NCBI GenBank assembly: GCA_018857735.1
Contig: JABMCL010002535.1
Location: 106,001-170,000 of the forward strand
Direction of reading: 5' to 3'
Source: Alviniconcha marisindica
Lineage: Eukaryota > Mollusca > Gastropoda > Provannidae
Length of the DNA stretch: 64,000 nt
The notes beneath the pieces were generated by a model. That model made no database searches and had not been told where the DNA came from. It saw only the letters and a program-made list of their open reading frames with translations. Made by a program: the position numbers and the translations under genes. The first letter of the stretch is position 1. Every line of letters starts with the position of its first letter. Shown here piece after piece: positions 1 to 10,984 of this stretch.

Positions 1-27
1 CTGGAAGACTTTACACAGAGTAAATTT

Positions 28-28
<1 letters not shown>

Positions 29-99
<71 letters not shown>
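29..99. repeat. (GA)n microsatellite
   Basis: About 35 uninterrupted GA units. Open frames across it encode only Arg-Glu repeats and are not genes. Confidence 0.95.
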
Positions 100-102
<3 letters not shown>

Positions 103-279
103 AAGTCCTATGCCCTTCCTAAAGAACTTATTGGGTACATCAGTCAGTCTGGGAGCTGAATCTGATTTTTGGCCCACAGTGCTATGCAGAGAGCAGCAGG
201 GTTATTATGTTGGTTGCCTCTGTCAGACACATTTCATGACCTGAACAGCTGATCAGTGACCACAGGCACATAATGGTGA

Positions 280-1375
280 GATGATGATGTGGGTCTTAAT
301 GTCCTCAGATGTTGAGCTGACATACTGGGGACAACTGTAATGGTGATGATGATGTTGTGGAGTTTAATGTCCTTGGATGTTGGGTTGACATATTAGGGAC
401 ATACTGTGACCAGTGTGTGTGCATGGTTCAATGTTGCTTTATGTCAACAGAAACCATAAGGCTCATTAGGATGGGGAGCCCAGGACGGCCACCAGGACTT
501 TCGCACAGCTCCTGAACTCTGATATAATGGTGATTCTTTCAATTTCAAATTCAAATGTTGCTTTACATCCACAGATACCGTATGGACTATTAGGATGGGG
601 AGCCCAGGATGGCTACCTCAACTTTCACACAGCTCTTAGCTCTGTATGTGCAATAATGGTGAGTAAGTAAGTAAACATGGTGCTTAACGTCCACAGAAAC
701 CATACAGCTTATTAGGGACAGGGAGAAGGGAGGGAAGGGAGTATGGAGGTGGGGAGAGAGGGAGATTATATACCTATCACTACACTGTCACCACCAGAAT
801 GACTTCTGCATTAAGATGGGCAGCGATGAGAGCCATTTTAATTTTCAGTAGGAAGTGATGGACAAAGTCACAAGACAGTGTCCACAAACCACAACCTTTT
901 TGAAGAGAAAGGAGAGCCAAAGCAGTATCGAACCAAGGTCCTTCCACTTACCAGCCTAACGCCTTACCGCTAGGCCAAACGAGCTCAATAATGGTGATGA
1001 TGATGAAGTGATGCTTAATGTCCTCAGATGTTGGCTGACATATTAGGGACAAGCTGTGACCAATGCCGAAGCATGGTTCAATAAATCTTTACGTCCACGG
1101 AAGCCAGAAGGCTCGTTAGGACGGACAGCCCAGGACGGCCACCTCGATTCTCACACAGCTCCTGAACTATGACAATAATGGTGAGGTAGGTAGGTAGGTA
1201 GTGTTGCTTAATGTCCTCAGATGTCAGTTGACATATTAGGGAGAAGCTGAGACCAATGCTGAAGCATGGTTCAATATAGCTTTACGTCCATGGAAACCAG
1301 AAGACTTGTTAGGACGGACAGCCCAGGATGGCCACCACGACTCTCACACAGCTCCTGAACTATGAATAATGGTGA
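280..1375 (-). mobile_element. Array of serial SINE insertions sharing one target site
   Basis: Several SINE-like copies lie head to tail: about 280-336 (truncated), 347-523, 534-652, 663-987, 998-1,174 and 1,185-1,365. Each is bounded by the same short word, ATAATGGTGA or a near match, at 270, 337, 524, 653, 988, 1,175 and 1,366. Most copies contain a segment beginning GCTTAATGTCCTCAGATG and a segment running through GCCCAGGA.GGCCACC to CACACAGCTCCTGAACT. Read on the minus strand, the end GACATTAAGC is the shared 3' tail. The simplest reading is repeated retroposition into one target, each event re-duplicating the site. The copy at 663-987 belongs to a different family with a tRNA-like head. 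Confidence 0.75.
663..987 (-). mobile_element. tRNA-derived SINE, family 2
   Basis: On the minus strand this starts with a tRNA-like head: A box TGGCCTAGCGG, then a diverged B box GGTTCGATACT. It continues through a ~250 bp body and ends in a tail that reads GGTTTCTGTGGACGTTAAGC. It is the reverse complement of the element at 6,958-7,281. Both ends abut the word AATAATGGTGA, consistent with a target-site duplication. Confidence 0.8.
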
Positions 1376-1742
1376 AAAGATACCAGCCCAATACTATGAA
1401 AGAAAACCATGGTTTAGGTGGTAGACTCCCTTAGCGTGGGAGTATACTCTCAGCTGATACACCTAAGAAGTTCTAAATGAAAGAGGCACGTATTCTTCAG
1501 AAGTGAACAAGGTCCTGTCATTAAATGGCAGTAAATTTTGAATGTTAAAAAAAGTATTCCTTTTAGAAATGCTGAATTAAAAAAGTTTCTGAGTACTTTG
1601 CAAAGAAAAGTAACTCTGCAAATATGAGTAACTTTTTTTACGCCCAGTCAACCAGTATGTTTATATCAGGGTTATCTGTAAGTGCCAACACTCAGTCATT
1701 GACCTGTTGATCCACAAAGGATGCTTGAAAATGCAGTAAAAC
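1376..1742 (+). repeat. Left copy of a tandem segmental duplication
   Basis: The segment starting with ATACCAGCCCAATACTA and ending near ATGCTTGAAAATG matches 1,918-2,262 closely. The upstream part of the left copy is found at about 200-279, so the SINE array at 280-1,375 interrupts it. The flanks TCAGTGACCAC and AATGGTGA are shared with the right copy. Confidence 0.75.
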
Positions 1743-1850
1743 ATGTTGGTTGCTAACTCTGACCCTGACCATTATCATGTTGGTTGCTAACTCTGACCCT
1801 GACCATTATCATGTTGGTTGCTAACTCTGACCCTGACCATTATCATGTTC
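1743..1850. repeat. 34 bp tandem repeat, three copies
   Basis: Three identical 34 bp units begin at 1,743, 1,777 and 1,811, each starting ATGTTGGTTGCTAAC. A fourth degenerate start (ATGTTCGTTG) is at 1,845. It sits at the junction of the two segmental-duplication copies, so it probably arose by local expansion there. Confidence 0.9.
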
Positions 1851-2262
1851 GTTGACTATGTCATACATGTGTTTCGATACCAGCATAGCTCGTCAGTGAC
1901 CACTGACATCCAATGGTGAGAGGATATCAGCCCAATACTAATGACAAAAACCACCATCTTGGTGGCAGACTCCATTAATAATGGGAGAATATTCTCAGCT
2001 GACACAGCTAAGAAGCTCTGATGAGATAATAATCTTGAATCTTGAATCTATATGAAGGGAATGTGTATTCAGAAGAAAAAAACAGAAGAAGAAAAAAAAA
2101 ATGCTGTTATTAATTTGCAGTAAATTTTGAATGTAGGAAATAATTCATTTTTGAAATTCTGAATGTAGAAAGTTTGAGAGTACTTTGCAGAGTAAAGTAA
2201 CTCTGCAAGTGCAAAACACTCTATCAGCTATGGATCCATAAACGATGCTTGAAAATGTTAAA
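1845..2262 (+). repeat. Right copy of the tandem segmental duplication (empty-site allele)
   Basis: This copy matches 200-279 plus 1,376-1,742. At about 1,908 the word CCAATGGTGAGAGGATATC is continuous, with no SINE array. It therefore shows what the site looked like before insertion. Confidence 0.7.
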
Positions 2263-2624
2263 TATGAAGAAAATGGCCCAAAGGCATACAGGCTTCAAGG
2301 TAATTCAACATAGGCAAGGCGGTCTTTTTCTTATGCAGCACCATCTGTCTGAAACACTCTCCCTTGAAAAGTTTGATTATCAAGGTTCGTGTGGACAGAC
2401 TACAGCCTTGGTATCAAGATGTCATAAATGACCTCAAAACCACGAAGAAGCACAATCACTGGGCAGAAAGATGGTGAATCAAAGTAGCAACCCCTGTAAA
2501 CAATTGTTGCAAAGACACACAATGCAAAGTCCTTGTTCTTTGGCAATGAGATAGCTGACTGGCCAAAAAAGAAGCTCCCCATTGCCTTCCACATACCCCT
2601 TACATAACTTACCTGATGTTTCAA
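2263..2624. other. Unannotated intronic or intergenic stretch
   Basis: No recognisable gene, repeat relative or RNA seen. Short open frames here have no recognisable domain. Confidence 0.5.
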
Positions 2625-2891
2625 ACAGACACACAGTATGCTCATTTTCAGGGAAATCCCCTTTATCAAGCCACAAAACAACACTTAAACAACAGATAAA
2701 CGGTTAAAAATGATGAAAAATGAAAGAAAAAGACTTATCTTGTTTTGGTTGAGTTATGGCAGCTTGTTCGGTGCTTGGAAGATTGTTGGCATGACAATGA
2801 CATGTAATTGGTGTGATGTAATAAATATTATGTGACATAAAACTGAAATCAACAGAAGAGTGACAGAGAACGGTGAGGAGATGGGGGGCAG

Positions 2892-2924
<33 letters not shown>

Positions 2925-3215
2925 CACAGAGAGAGAGACACAGAGAGAGACAGAGATTACTCTTAAGATTACTCTTCTGTTCCATTTCAGTTTTACATCA
3001 CATAATATTCATTACATCACACTGATTACACGTCATTGTCATGCCAACAATCTTCCAAGCACCAAACAAGCTGCAAAAACTCAACCAAAACAAGATGTCT
3101 TTTTCTTTCATTTTTCATCATTTTTAACCATTTATCTGTTGTTTAAATATTGTTTTGTGGCTTGATAAAAGGGATTTCCCTGAAAATGTGCATACTGTGT
3201 GACTGTGTTAAAATA
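2625..3215. repeat. Large inverted repeat around a GA-rich spacer
   Basis: Left arm about 2,625-2,850, right arm about 2,965-3,210, separated by a (GA)-rich spacer. The arms are reverse complements with moderate divergence. For example, the minus strand of the left arm and the plus strand of the right arm both read CATGCCAACAATCTTCCAAG and ATTTATCTGTTGTTTAA. Related single copies lie at 5,785-5,930 and 6,236-6,470, so the arm is a dispersed repeat. The structure could be a foldback element or two opposed insertions. Confidence 0.8.
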
Positions 3216-3840
3216 AATAAGTGTTTGTTTGAACCTTTTTGTGTTTGGATCTTAAAATTTGACTATGTTTTGATTCTTTGTGCTTTGTGTTGTAATGGGT
3301 TATGGGCTCCAATATGGAGAAATAACACATGGAAGGAAACATTATTATTATTGTAGGACAGCCACCTTTTGATAGTCTCTGTGCAGGCTGTGTAAATGAT
3401 GATAATTTGTTTGTTTGTTTTTATACATGTTTTTATTCAGGTTTTACATTCATAAAATATATTGCACTGTTTGAAAAACAAGCACCATCAATACCTTTAT
3501 GTTGTTTAAACATTAGTTACACTAAATAACCTTATTGTAATTTAACCTTATTTGCTTCCAAACTGAGTTTATTACAAGCATTCTGTAGCAGATCTTAATT
3601 TAAAACCATTTCAGCTTAATTTCCCATTTTTTAAATATTTTTTTTCTCCAAAACACTTTGTTCCAGTAGATGTCTGTTCCAAGTGTTATTTTTTCCAAAT
3701 GTGTATTTGCTTTGTCAGCTTTTCCAATAAGCACTTTATTGAAAGTTTTTGAGCCTTTTAAAGCCTTCAAAATAGTTTCATATACTTTTGTGTGTTCATC
3801 AGCATTCCTATTTTCCGTTGTATTATTTATCTTTCTAAGA
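3216..3840. other. Unannotated AT-rich stretch
   Basis: No recognisable coding domain or repeat relative seen. Confidence 0.5.
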
Positions 3841-3844
3841 TAAT

Positions 3845-4410
3845 TTCTAATAGACAATTTCCGGAAATAACAGGGGAGATAATCTGGAAGAGTGAAGCCC
3901 CTGCGGTAGGACATCATTTCAGACACAGACTACTGGCATATATACAGGTCCATGATTTCAGAATCAAAAAGTGCTGGTGTGTGACAGTATCAGACCTTCA
4001 GGCATGGACCTAAACTATACTGGACTGCTGGATGCACGCTATGTGCTAGAAACACTTTTTCTTCTTCATCCCCCCCCCACCCTCCCCGACCTCCCCCCAA
4101 CACCCCCCCAACCCCCACCCCCCCGCGTACTACGGTCTTTTTGGTGGGGCCAAATGCTGTGTGTCCATTTGGAATGGCGGACTGACTGAATCGACTGCGA
4201 ATGTGCATTCTTTACACCGTGTTCTTAATTAAGAAGAAGAAATGTAAAAAAAATCATCGGTAGCCTCTGCGTCAGTAGTGCTTCATGGCTTACCAGAAGC
4301 AGATCACTGCGAGCAGAGGATCGAATACAGAACCAGGAATAGCAAAGCCAGTTGCTCTATTCCATCACTGGCATCGGATTGTGGATAGCAGAACATTGAC
4401 AATCTGGATT
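3845..4410 (-). mobile_element. SINE-like repeat, family 3
   Basis: The reverse complement of this interval matches 40,485-40,970. Shared words include ACAATTTCCGGAAATAACAG, GATCAGACCTTCAGGCATGG-like text and AGGATCGAATACAGAACCAG. Read on the minus strand, the 5' part resembles a degenerate tRNA head, with a B-box-like GTATTCGATCC. This copy also carries a C-rich tract at about 4,070-4,125. Confidence 0.65.
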
Positions 4411-5149
4411 TCTGAAGATCGTCTACTGAACTAATACAATCATAGTAATCCAAAAAACCAACATTAATATTGTATTTCTGATTAAATTCTTGAATGCTTA
4501 GGAACTTTCCATTGTTGTTAACCACATCTTTGACAATATATATATATATATACATTACATTTTTCAGGCTTTATTATTAAACACTTTGTTGCCAATTTTA
4601 AATTTATTACTAAGTCTCCCTGACATAACTGTAATGGTTGACTGGGCATAAAACACCAAGTTACCTGTTGTTAAGAAGGATTGGTTCGATAAGTGAGAAC
4701 TTCTGTCGGACTCTTAGACTTCAATCCTATCATAGAATTCTTCAAACACTTGAAATACATCACTCCAAAATGGATTGGTTTTAAAATGTGTTAAAAACTT
4801 TGGGCCATAGTCTGTTATGTTCCTTGTTGTGGTATTGTTTGTAGAGGTGAGCAATGCTTTCACCATTTCTCTTCAATACAGTACCACTTGCATGATTTAA
4901 AAAAAAGAAGAAGCATTACTTGCATGAAATATTACATATTTAACAATCTGTTACACATTAACAAACTATTCAAAGTTTGAATTAGATCAGATAAAAAATT
5001 ACCAAAATATGCAACTTTAATTTTCCCAACTGTCTCATGCTGCTGTGACCTTAATATGTGGTCAATGCCACTGACATTAGTACTTTTCATGCAAGTCAAA
5101 AACACTTGTAGGACACAAGCTCCAGATATCTATGAATGGGGTAGCTTAC
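4411..5149. other. Unannotated stretch, probably nidogen intron
   Basis: Contains a short (AT)n at about 4,538-4,552. No exon for the nidogen C-terminal YWTD or EGF region could be recognised here, so the next exon probably lies left of the window. Confidence 0.4.
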
Positions 5150-5307
5150 CTGCATCAGCCCAGCACAACTGCTGTGAAAAGTGATCAAAGGCAAGCCCAT
5201 TGGGTAGTCTGAGGTTTGCACTAATAAGTACATGTCTGTCAGAACCATCCATGTTGGCTGTTTCAATCTGAGGCTTGTTCCTGTTCCAGTCAGTCCAATA
5301 CAGTTTA
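5150..5307 (-). CDS. Nidogen-like exon, LDL-receptor class B (YWTD) repeat
   Basis: The minus-strand exon is 158 bp, with acceptor CCAG before 5,307 and donor GGTAAG at 5,149. It encodes [15 protein letters not shown], then METHIONINE-Asp-Gly-Ser context [22 protein letters not shown] and QLCWADAG. This is one full YWTD repeat with the NGLAFD and CWADAG motifs. In known nidogens this C-terminal beta-propeller binds laminin in basement membranes. The exon starts with one base of a codon and ends with one extra base. The start joins the phase-2 end of the exon at 17,356, giving RG-KLYWTDW, a junction typical of nidogen. LRP-type receptors share the fold, but the [20 protein letters not shown] continuity favours nidogen. 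The remaining 3' exons are not visible. Confidence 0.88.
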
Positions 5308-5784
5308 CTGGCAAGGAAGAAGAATAAAGCATACAGGTAAGAAGGAAAACAAATGCATAAGGACATAGTAGGCCTTAATTTGCTTGCAGCAAACATTAGA
5401 AAAAAATCATACTGAGCCAACAGATTCCTTTTGAACTTCATACTGCATGCTACAATGCCCAGTTGTCAGTATATGACAGTCAGTTGTGAGTGCAAACAGA
5501 GGCTATTCATGCTGTTTTGGGGCCATTGGGATAAGAAGTGTGGATTCCCAATGCTTGTCTTTGTTCCACTGTTAATAATATATAATAATAGATTATTTAT
5601 GGCACCCCATCTCGTAAGAGCATGGACCACTTACAAAGACATAAGAATATGCTCATTTTATCACCCACACACACACGCACATACACACACACACAGAGGG
5701 GGAGGGGGGAGACAGATGGCAGAAAGATGGGGAGGTGTGTTACTTGTTACTTTCCTTTCTGTCCAGTGCAACAATCTCATCCCT

Positions 5785-5930
5785 GCAATTACAAGATAAG
5801 TCTTTTTCTTTCATTTTTCATTGTTTTTGACCATTTATCTGTTGTCTAAGTGTGGTTTTGTGGCTTGACAAAGGAGATTTCCCCCCAAATTTGCATACTG
5901 TATGTCTGTGTTAAAATAGAGTGTATGTGT
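5785..5930 (+). repeat. Dispersed repeat related to the 2.6-3.2 kb inverted-repeat arms
   Basis: Shares TCTTTTTCTTTCATTTTTCA, CCATTTATCTGTTGT and TTGCATACTGT with the right arm at 3,090-3,210. It begins and ends within the arm, so it is a partial copy. An (AC)n tract lies just upstream at about 5,666-5,695. Confidence 0.75.
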
Positions 5931-6235
5931 GCGTCTCTCTCTCTCTCTTTTTTTGTTATTGTTTTCCTGAGCTTTGATGGCAGTGAAACCCTCATCAAGA
6001 TTAATATCATAGTGTTTGCACCGGGTACTCCAGTTTTCTCATTCATCCCCTGGGATGTTTGGAATTGGAAGCCTTCTTCCTTTTCCAAGGTTGGATCGAA
6101 ACTAAGTTTTTTTGTTTGTTTTTCCTTTCTTTTTCTCATGAATTCGTATTACAAAGCTCAGCACGCTCTCTCTCTCTCTCCCCACCCCCCCCCCCCCCCC
6201 CCACATCTCCTCACCTTTCTCTGTCACTCTTCTTT

Positions 6236-6470
6236 TTCATTTCAGTTTTACGTCACATAATATTCATTACATCACACTGATTACATGCCATTGTCATGCC
6301 AACAATCTTCCAAGCACTGAACAAGCTGTAAAAACTAAACCAAAACAAGATAAGTCTTTTTCTTTCATTTTTCATTGTTTTTGACCACTTATCTGTTGTT
6401 TAAGTGTCGTTTTGAGGCTTGATAAAGGGGATTTCCCCAAAAATGTGCATACTTTTTGTGTTTGGATATC
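6236..6470 (+). repeat. Second direct copy of the same dispersed repeat
   Basis: Begins with TCATTTCAGTTTTACGTCAC and runs to AAATGTGCATACTTTTTGTG, collinear with 2,980-3,200. It is preceded by (CT)n and a run of about 22 C at 6,168-6,202, which occupies the place of the GA spacer in the inverted repeat. Confidence 0.8.
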
Positions 6471-6476
6471 ATCCCA

Positions 6477-6945
6477 GGGGCGGGGATAGCTCAGTGGTTA
6501 GAGCGCCGGACTCGTGATTGAAAGGTCACAGGTTCGAATCCCTGCAGGAGCGGCGGAAGAATTTTCTTCTCATGGGTTGACTTTATGTGCTGACTCTTAT
6601 TTCAGTATCTGTTCCACCCCTGTGTTACCGCAGTAGCACGTAAAAGACCCTGGTCATTCTGCCAAAAGTGCAGGAGGCAGGTTACAGCTAAACACTCATA
6701 CACCTTACGTATGTGGCTCTGCATGAAGTGACATGGTGCATTGTTGTATGGTGTACACAGAACTTGCGCTGAGATGGCTGCAGTTTCATGTGGCACCAGC
6801 CATGCCAGCGCTTTAAGTACACCACTTCGGTGGATATTAAAAAAACACGCTATAAAAAGCTAGTCACTCATGTAGAACCACATGCGAGCGCAGTGAGTCT
6901 GCTCAAGAGAGCGGAAAGTAGCGCTATATAAGTGATCATCAATCA
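6477..6945 (+). mobile_element. tRNA-derived SINE, family 1
   Basis: The 5' head is tRNA-like with a good A box (TAGCTCAGTGG) and a perfect B box (GGTTCGAATCC), the internal pol III promoter. The anticodon arm does not pair properly, so it is not a functional tRNA. The ~400 bp body contains TGTGTTACCGCAGTAGCACG and GGCACCAGCCATGC. The 3' end reads GCGCTATATAAGTGATCATC followed by (AATC)n. 5'-truncated minus-strand copies sit at 45,555-45,888 and 48,066-48,603, with a probable partial copy at the right edge of the window. Confidence 0.85.
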
Positions 6946-6957
6946 ATCAATCCCTGC

Positions 6958-7281
6958 TTGTGAGCCGGTTTGGCCTAGCGGTAAGGCGTTAGGTTGGTAA
7001 GCAGAAGGACCTCGGTTCGATACCGCTTCAGCTCTCCTTTCTCTTCAAAAAGGTTGTGGCTTGTGGACACTGTCCTGTGACTTCTTCCATCACTTCCTAT
7101 TGAAACATTAAAATGGCTCTCATTGCTGCCCATCTTAATGCAGGAATCATTCTGGTGGTGACAGTGTAGCGATAGGTATATAATCTCCCTCTCCCCCCAC
7201 TTCCATACCCCCTTCCCCCCCTTCTCCCCGTCCCTAATAAGCCTTATGGTTTCTGTGGACATTAAGCACCATGTTTACTAT
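6958..7281 (+). mobile_element. tRNA-derived SINE, family 2, with 12 bp target-site duplication
   Basis: The 12 bp word ATCAATCCCTGC occurs directly before (6,946-6,957) and after (7,282-7,293) the element, which fixes its ends. The head has A box TGGCCTAGCGG and B box GGTTCGATACC. The tail reads GTTTCTGTGGACATTAAGC. The insertion target is the 3' end of the family 1 SINE, so family 2 was active later at this spot. Confidence 0.9.
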
Positions 7282-7293
7282 ATCAATCCCTGC

Positions 7294-7985
7294 AATGTTG
7301 TTGTTAAATTTTTGCAGTTACTTTTTTCTTGTCATTGATGCTGTGATTCATGATTAGGTGCCATTATTCAAGGGCACTGGCATACTGGTGGTGTCACTGT
7401 GTGAGCTAACCACACTAATGATACTGTAGAACAGGCCCACTGATTGTGCCACAAGAGAAGGAGAGAGACAGCCACACCCTGACACACAAGCATATTCATA
7501 CATGTGCACATTTGAAATGTCAACACACACTGATGCACACTAGTGCACACTGAAACTAACACACATGCATGTGGCGGCACACAAGCATACTCATATATAT
7601 GTGCCTGCAACACACACACTTGCCAGACAGACAACTTTGAAAATGTCTTCATCTTTTTGTTTACCGCCTCCGTTCTTGCAAGTGTATAGCAAAGGAGGGT
7701 GAAAAGTTTGTCTTCCCAATAAGAGGATCAGGAGGGTGCAACTCTGTTGCAGTGAAGAAAACGCCGTTAAACTGTGCCCCCTTTCATTTCTGAAAATCAT
7801 TTATTGTTCGAATACTGAAACAAGTCAAAAGTAATATTATATTTACACATGGTTGCCTCTGGCACTTGTCAGCATGGGATCATTTTTTTAAATTCTTCCC
7901 TGTTGTTCAGTTCAATCTGCACTGTGAGTCAACCAGAAAAATGCTCTGCCATCAACAACTTCATTCCGACCACTGAGTTGACATA
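7294..7985. other. Unannotated stretch
   Basis: CA-rich text around 7,480-7,620 gives spurious Cys-rich or His-rich open frames on the minus strand. No recognisable gene seen. Confidence 0.5.
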
Positions 7986-9966
7986 AAAAAAATGTTTTTT
8001 AGGTTGTACCACTGAATTGTGGCTGCACCCTGGTGGTGATAAAGCCAAGTATGCTGATCTTGCACCACCTGGATACTGCACCATCTCCTGTCTGTTCTTC
8101 CTGTAGTGGAGGCATCACCTTCATCATGCACAAGTCTCTGTGTCCTCACCTCACAACCACCACCAACTTTCCCTTTCAGCATTCTTCCTTTGAACTGGCT
8201 CACCTGTCTATTAATCTTTGTCAACACTGTCTGCAGCTTGTCTGCCTCTACCATCTGCCCCTAACAGGAAGAATAAACTTACTGATGCACTCTTTTTTGA
8301 ACAGTTCTCTGACTCACTTGAACACTGCAGCTCTACAAAGCAGTCTGTTGATTGTTGGCAATTTCAATATTCTTGTTGACGTCCCCCTCACTATTTGCCT
8401 CTCTGCACTGCTTGACGACCAAGGTCTGCACCAGTCAGTGACCTTCCCCATCCACCTAAAAGATCACTCCTTTGACCTGGCTCTGACCAAGCATGATGAT
8501 GCCATCCTTCAGTCCACAGAGCCTGACTTCTCTCTAAATGTGTCCAACCACTACTGCGTGATGTGTCAGCTGCATCTCTCCTGCCTCTCGTGCCCTCCTG
8601 TGTACATTGAGGAACATGGTGCTGTTGACACTGATACTTTCAGATGTGACTTTCGAGTCAGACTTCTCAACTCTCCACAGCTCTCAGCCAACCAACTCCA
8701 TAACCTTCTGCTGCACCTCCTTGACCAACATGCCCCAGCTACCCAGCTCAAGGTCCCCACCCGGCCTCCCTCACCATCTCACCTTCTTGAGGCCAGTGAG
8801 AATGGCAGAGAGCAGAAAGGCAGTGGCTCAAGTCAAGACTGCAGATTCATAAACAGATTTTCCATGCTGCTAACAAACTCATTAATAGTATTGTAGGGCA
8901 GGCTAAATTTCATTCTGTAGTGCTAAAATACTTACCAGTGCTTCTTCCAAACAACTGTTCAGCATTACTAACTGTCTACTTGGTAAAGCAAAATCAACAC
9001 ATCTGCCCTCGTCTATTTTTTTCTTGGAACTTCCTCAATGATTTTCTGATTTTCTTTCACAGCAAAATTGCCACCATTTGCCAGTCTTTAGATTCTGTTA
9101 CTGTTCCACCACCCTCTGTACCTGACCCTCCTTTCTCTGGCAGTCTGGTCTCAGTTCCATGCTGTGTCTGAAGAACCGTCAAAAAGATACTCAAACACAT
9201 TACTGTAAAAACGTGTGATCTGGACCCTCTCCCCACCTCTCTTTTAGTTGGCTGTCTCAAAGATCTTCCCCATTTTACATCCATCATCAATGACACCCTT
9301 AGCTCTGGCTCTTTTCCACTCTTGAAAAAAATAGTTGAATTTGTTTTGTTTTTTAAATGTTCACTCTTGAAAAAGTCAACTCTCAATCATAAAATTCTAA
9401 AGAACTAAAGACCTGTCTCCAATGTCTCCTTTCTTTCTAAAGTATTGGAATTAATTGTTCTCCTTCAACTCTCTGACCATCTTCAGGCAAATTGCTCTAC
9501 CCTAATCAGTCAGCTTATTGGGCTTGTCACAGCACTAAAACAGCAATACTCAAAATTGTTAACGACCTTCTCAAGACAATAATAAACTTTTGCTCCTGTC
9601 TCTTCTCAGTCTGTCTGCTGCTTTTGACACCATTGATCATTCCATTCTTTTGTCAAATCTCAACACTTCCTTTGATCTTCCTGGCTCTGTTCTCTCCTGG
9701 TTCCATTCCTACCTCTCCAATCACACCCAAACAGTTTCCATAAAGGGCGCTGAATCCCTTCCAACTGTCCTCCAATTTGGTGTCCCTCAAGGGTCAGTTC
9801 TTGGACCAGTTATCTTCGTTTTGTACATTCAGCCTCTCTCTACTATTGTCAATCACCATTCTCTGTTTCATCACAGCTTCTCTGATGACAATCAGCTTTA
9901 CACCTCAGGCCATCTCGGTGAGCTTCATGAGAGAATTTCTTTCTACCAGGCTTGCATTCCCTATGT

Positions 9967-10070
9967 CCAGGTTTGGATGCACCACAACAAACTGCAGTTA
10001 AATTTACACAAGACTGAAATGTTTGGATGCACCACAACAAACTGCAGTTAAATTTACACAAGACTGAAAT
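9967..10070 (+). repeat. Short tandem duplication inside the RT
   Basis: The text TGGATGCACCACAACAAACT and its continuation GCAGTTAAATTTACACAAG occur twice, about 53 bp apart. This adds a stop and breaks the frame. Confidence 0.9.
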
Positions 10071-10719
10071 GATTCTCATCACTCTTCTAATTGAATGGTT
10101 GTGACATACCTTTGTCTGCTTCCGTCCAGACCTAAGACATCATTCTTGATCATTCTCTCTTTTCAGCGACATGTATCCTGTACATGTCAGGCTTGCTATC
10201 TCAAGCTCCATCAGATCAGTTCTATCCGTCACTATCTCACCCACGATGCTCTCAAAACTCTCACCTGCACTTTCGTTTTGTATTGATTACTGTAATTCAT
10301 TTCTTGCTGGGTGCCCCCCAAATCTGATCTGTAAACTTCAAAAAGTTCAAATAATGCTGCCTGCCTCATCTGTTGTTCTGCCAGGTCTGACCATATAATT
10401 ATCTCTGATACTTTGTGCTCTACACTGGCTTCCAGTTAAATCCCACATTCAGTACAAAATTCTTCTTCTTACCTTTAAATCATTGAACAACCAAGCCCTT
10501 TCCTACCTCTCTTATCTCCTCCAGCTGTGTGATCAGTCTCACCAACTATGTTCGTCTTCTGTCCACTCACCTCAAGTCTTCTGGTCAATGTGCCTTCTTC
10601 TACCAAGCACCATTACTCTGGAACAATCTACCCTACTCTCTCCAGCACTCTACTTCCATAGCATCATTTAAATCTGCCCTCAAGGCCCATCTTTTCTCCT
10701 CTGGACTCTGAATGCCTTG

Positions 10720-10721
<2 letters not shown>

Positions 10722-10796
<75 letters not shown>
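10722..10796. repeat. (GT)n microsatellite
   Basis: About 37 GT units in the 3' UTR of the L2-like element. Confidence 0.95.
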
Positions 10797-10798
<2 letters not shown>

Positions 10799-10902
10799 AG
10801 AAAGATGTTAAATGAAGAGTTGTAGTGTGCTTATGTAATTAGTAGGTTCATTATGCTCTAGGTGTTGTAGATATTTTCTTGACCTTATTGTTTTTGCATT
10901 GT

Positions 10903-10962
10903 GTGCTTCAGGCTCACATTAGGTGCTTCAGGCTCACATTAGGTGCTTCAGGCTCACATTAA
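10903..10962. repeat. 20 bp tandem repeat, three copies
   Basis: Units starting GTGCTTCAGGCTCACATTA at 10,903, 10,923 and 10,943, just downstream of the L2-like element end. Confidence 0.9.
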
Positions 10963-10984
10963 ACTCTTTTACATTCCATTACCA

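Larger units (their letters stand above)
7990..10900 (+). pseudogene. L2/CR1-like non-LTR retrotransposon, decayed (endonuclease plus reverse transcriptase)
   Basis: The order is that of a non-LTR ORF2. A C-terminal apurinic endonuclease part lies at about 8,110-8,580 (GGITFIMHKSL, LLIVGNFNILVD with the usual D of GDFN replaced by N, LLDDQGLHQSVTFP, and NHYCVMCQL where SDHYPV is usual). The reverse transcriptase core lies at about 9,500-9,900 (LLSLSAAFDTIDHSILL, FGVPQGSVLGPVIFVLYIQP, and FSDDNQLYTSG where FADDTQLY is usual). The C-terminal segment ends FKSALKAHLFSSGL at about 10,710. Frames shift several times, and 9,967-10,008 is duplicated at 10,020-10,061. The 3' UTR has a long (GT)n, then a unique end also found at 49,275. 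The clade is inferred from motifs, not from a tree. Confidence 0.85.

Noticed and set aside
26..244. Open frame with Arg-Glu repeats
   Set aside because: It is a translation of the (GA)n microsatellite. The same applies to frames over the other GA, GT and CA tracts.
6477..6545. Functional tRNA gene
   Set aside because: A and B boxes are good, but the anticodon and T stems do not pair and the sequence continues into a SINE body that has other copies.
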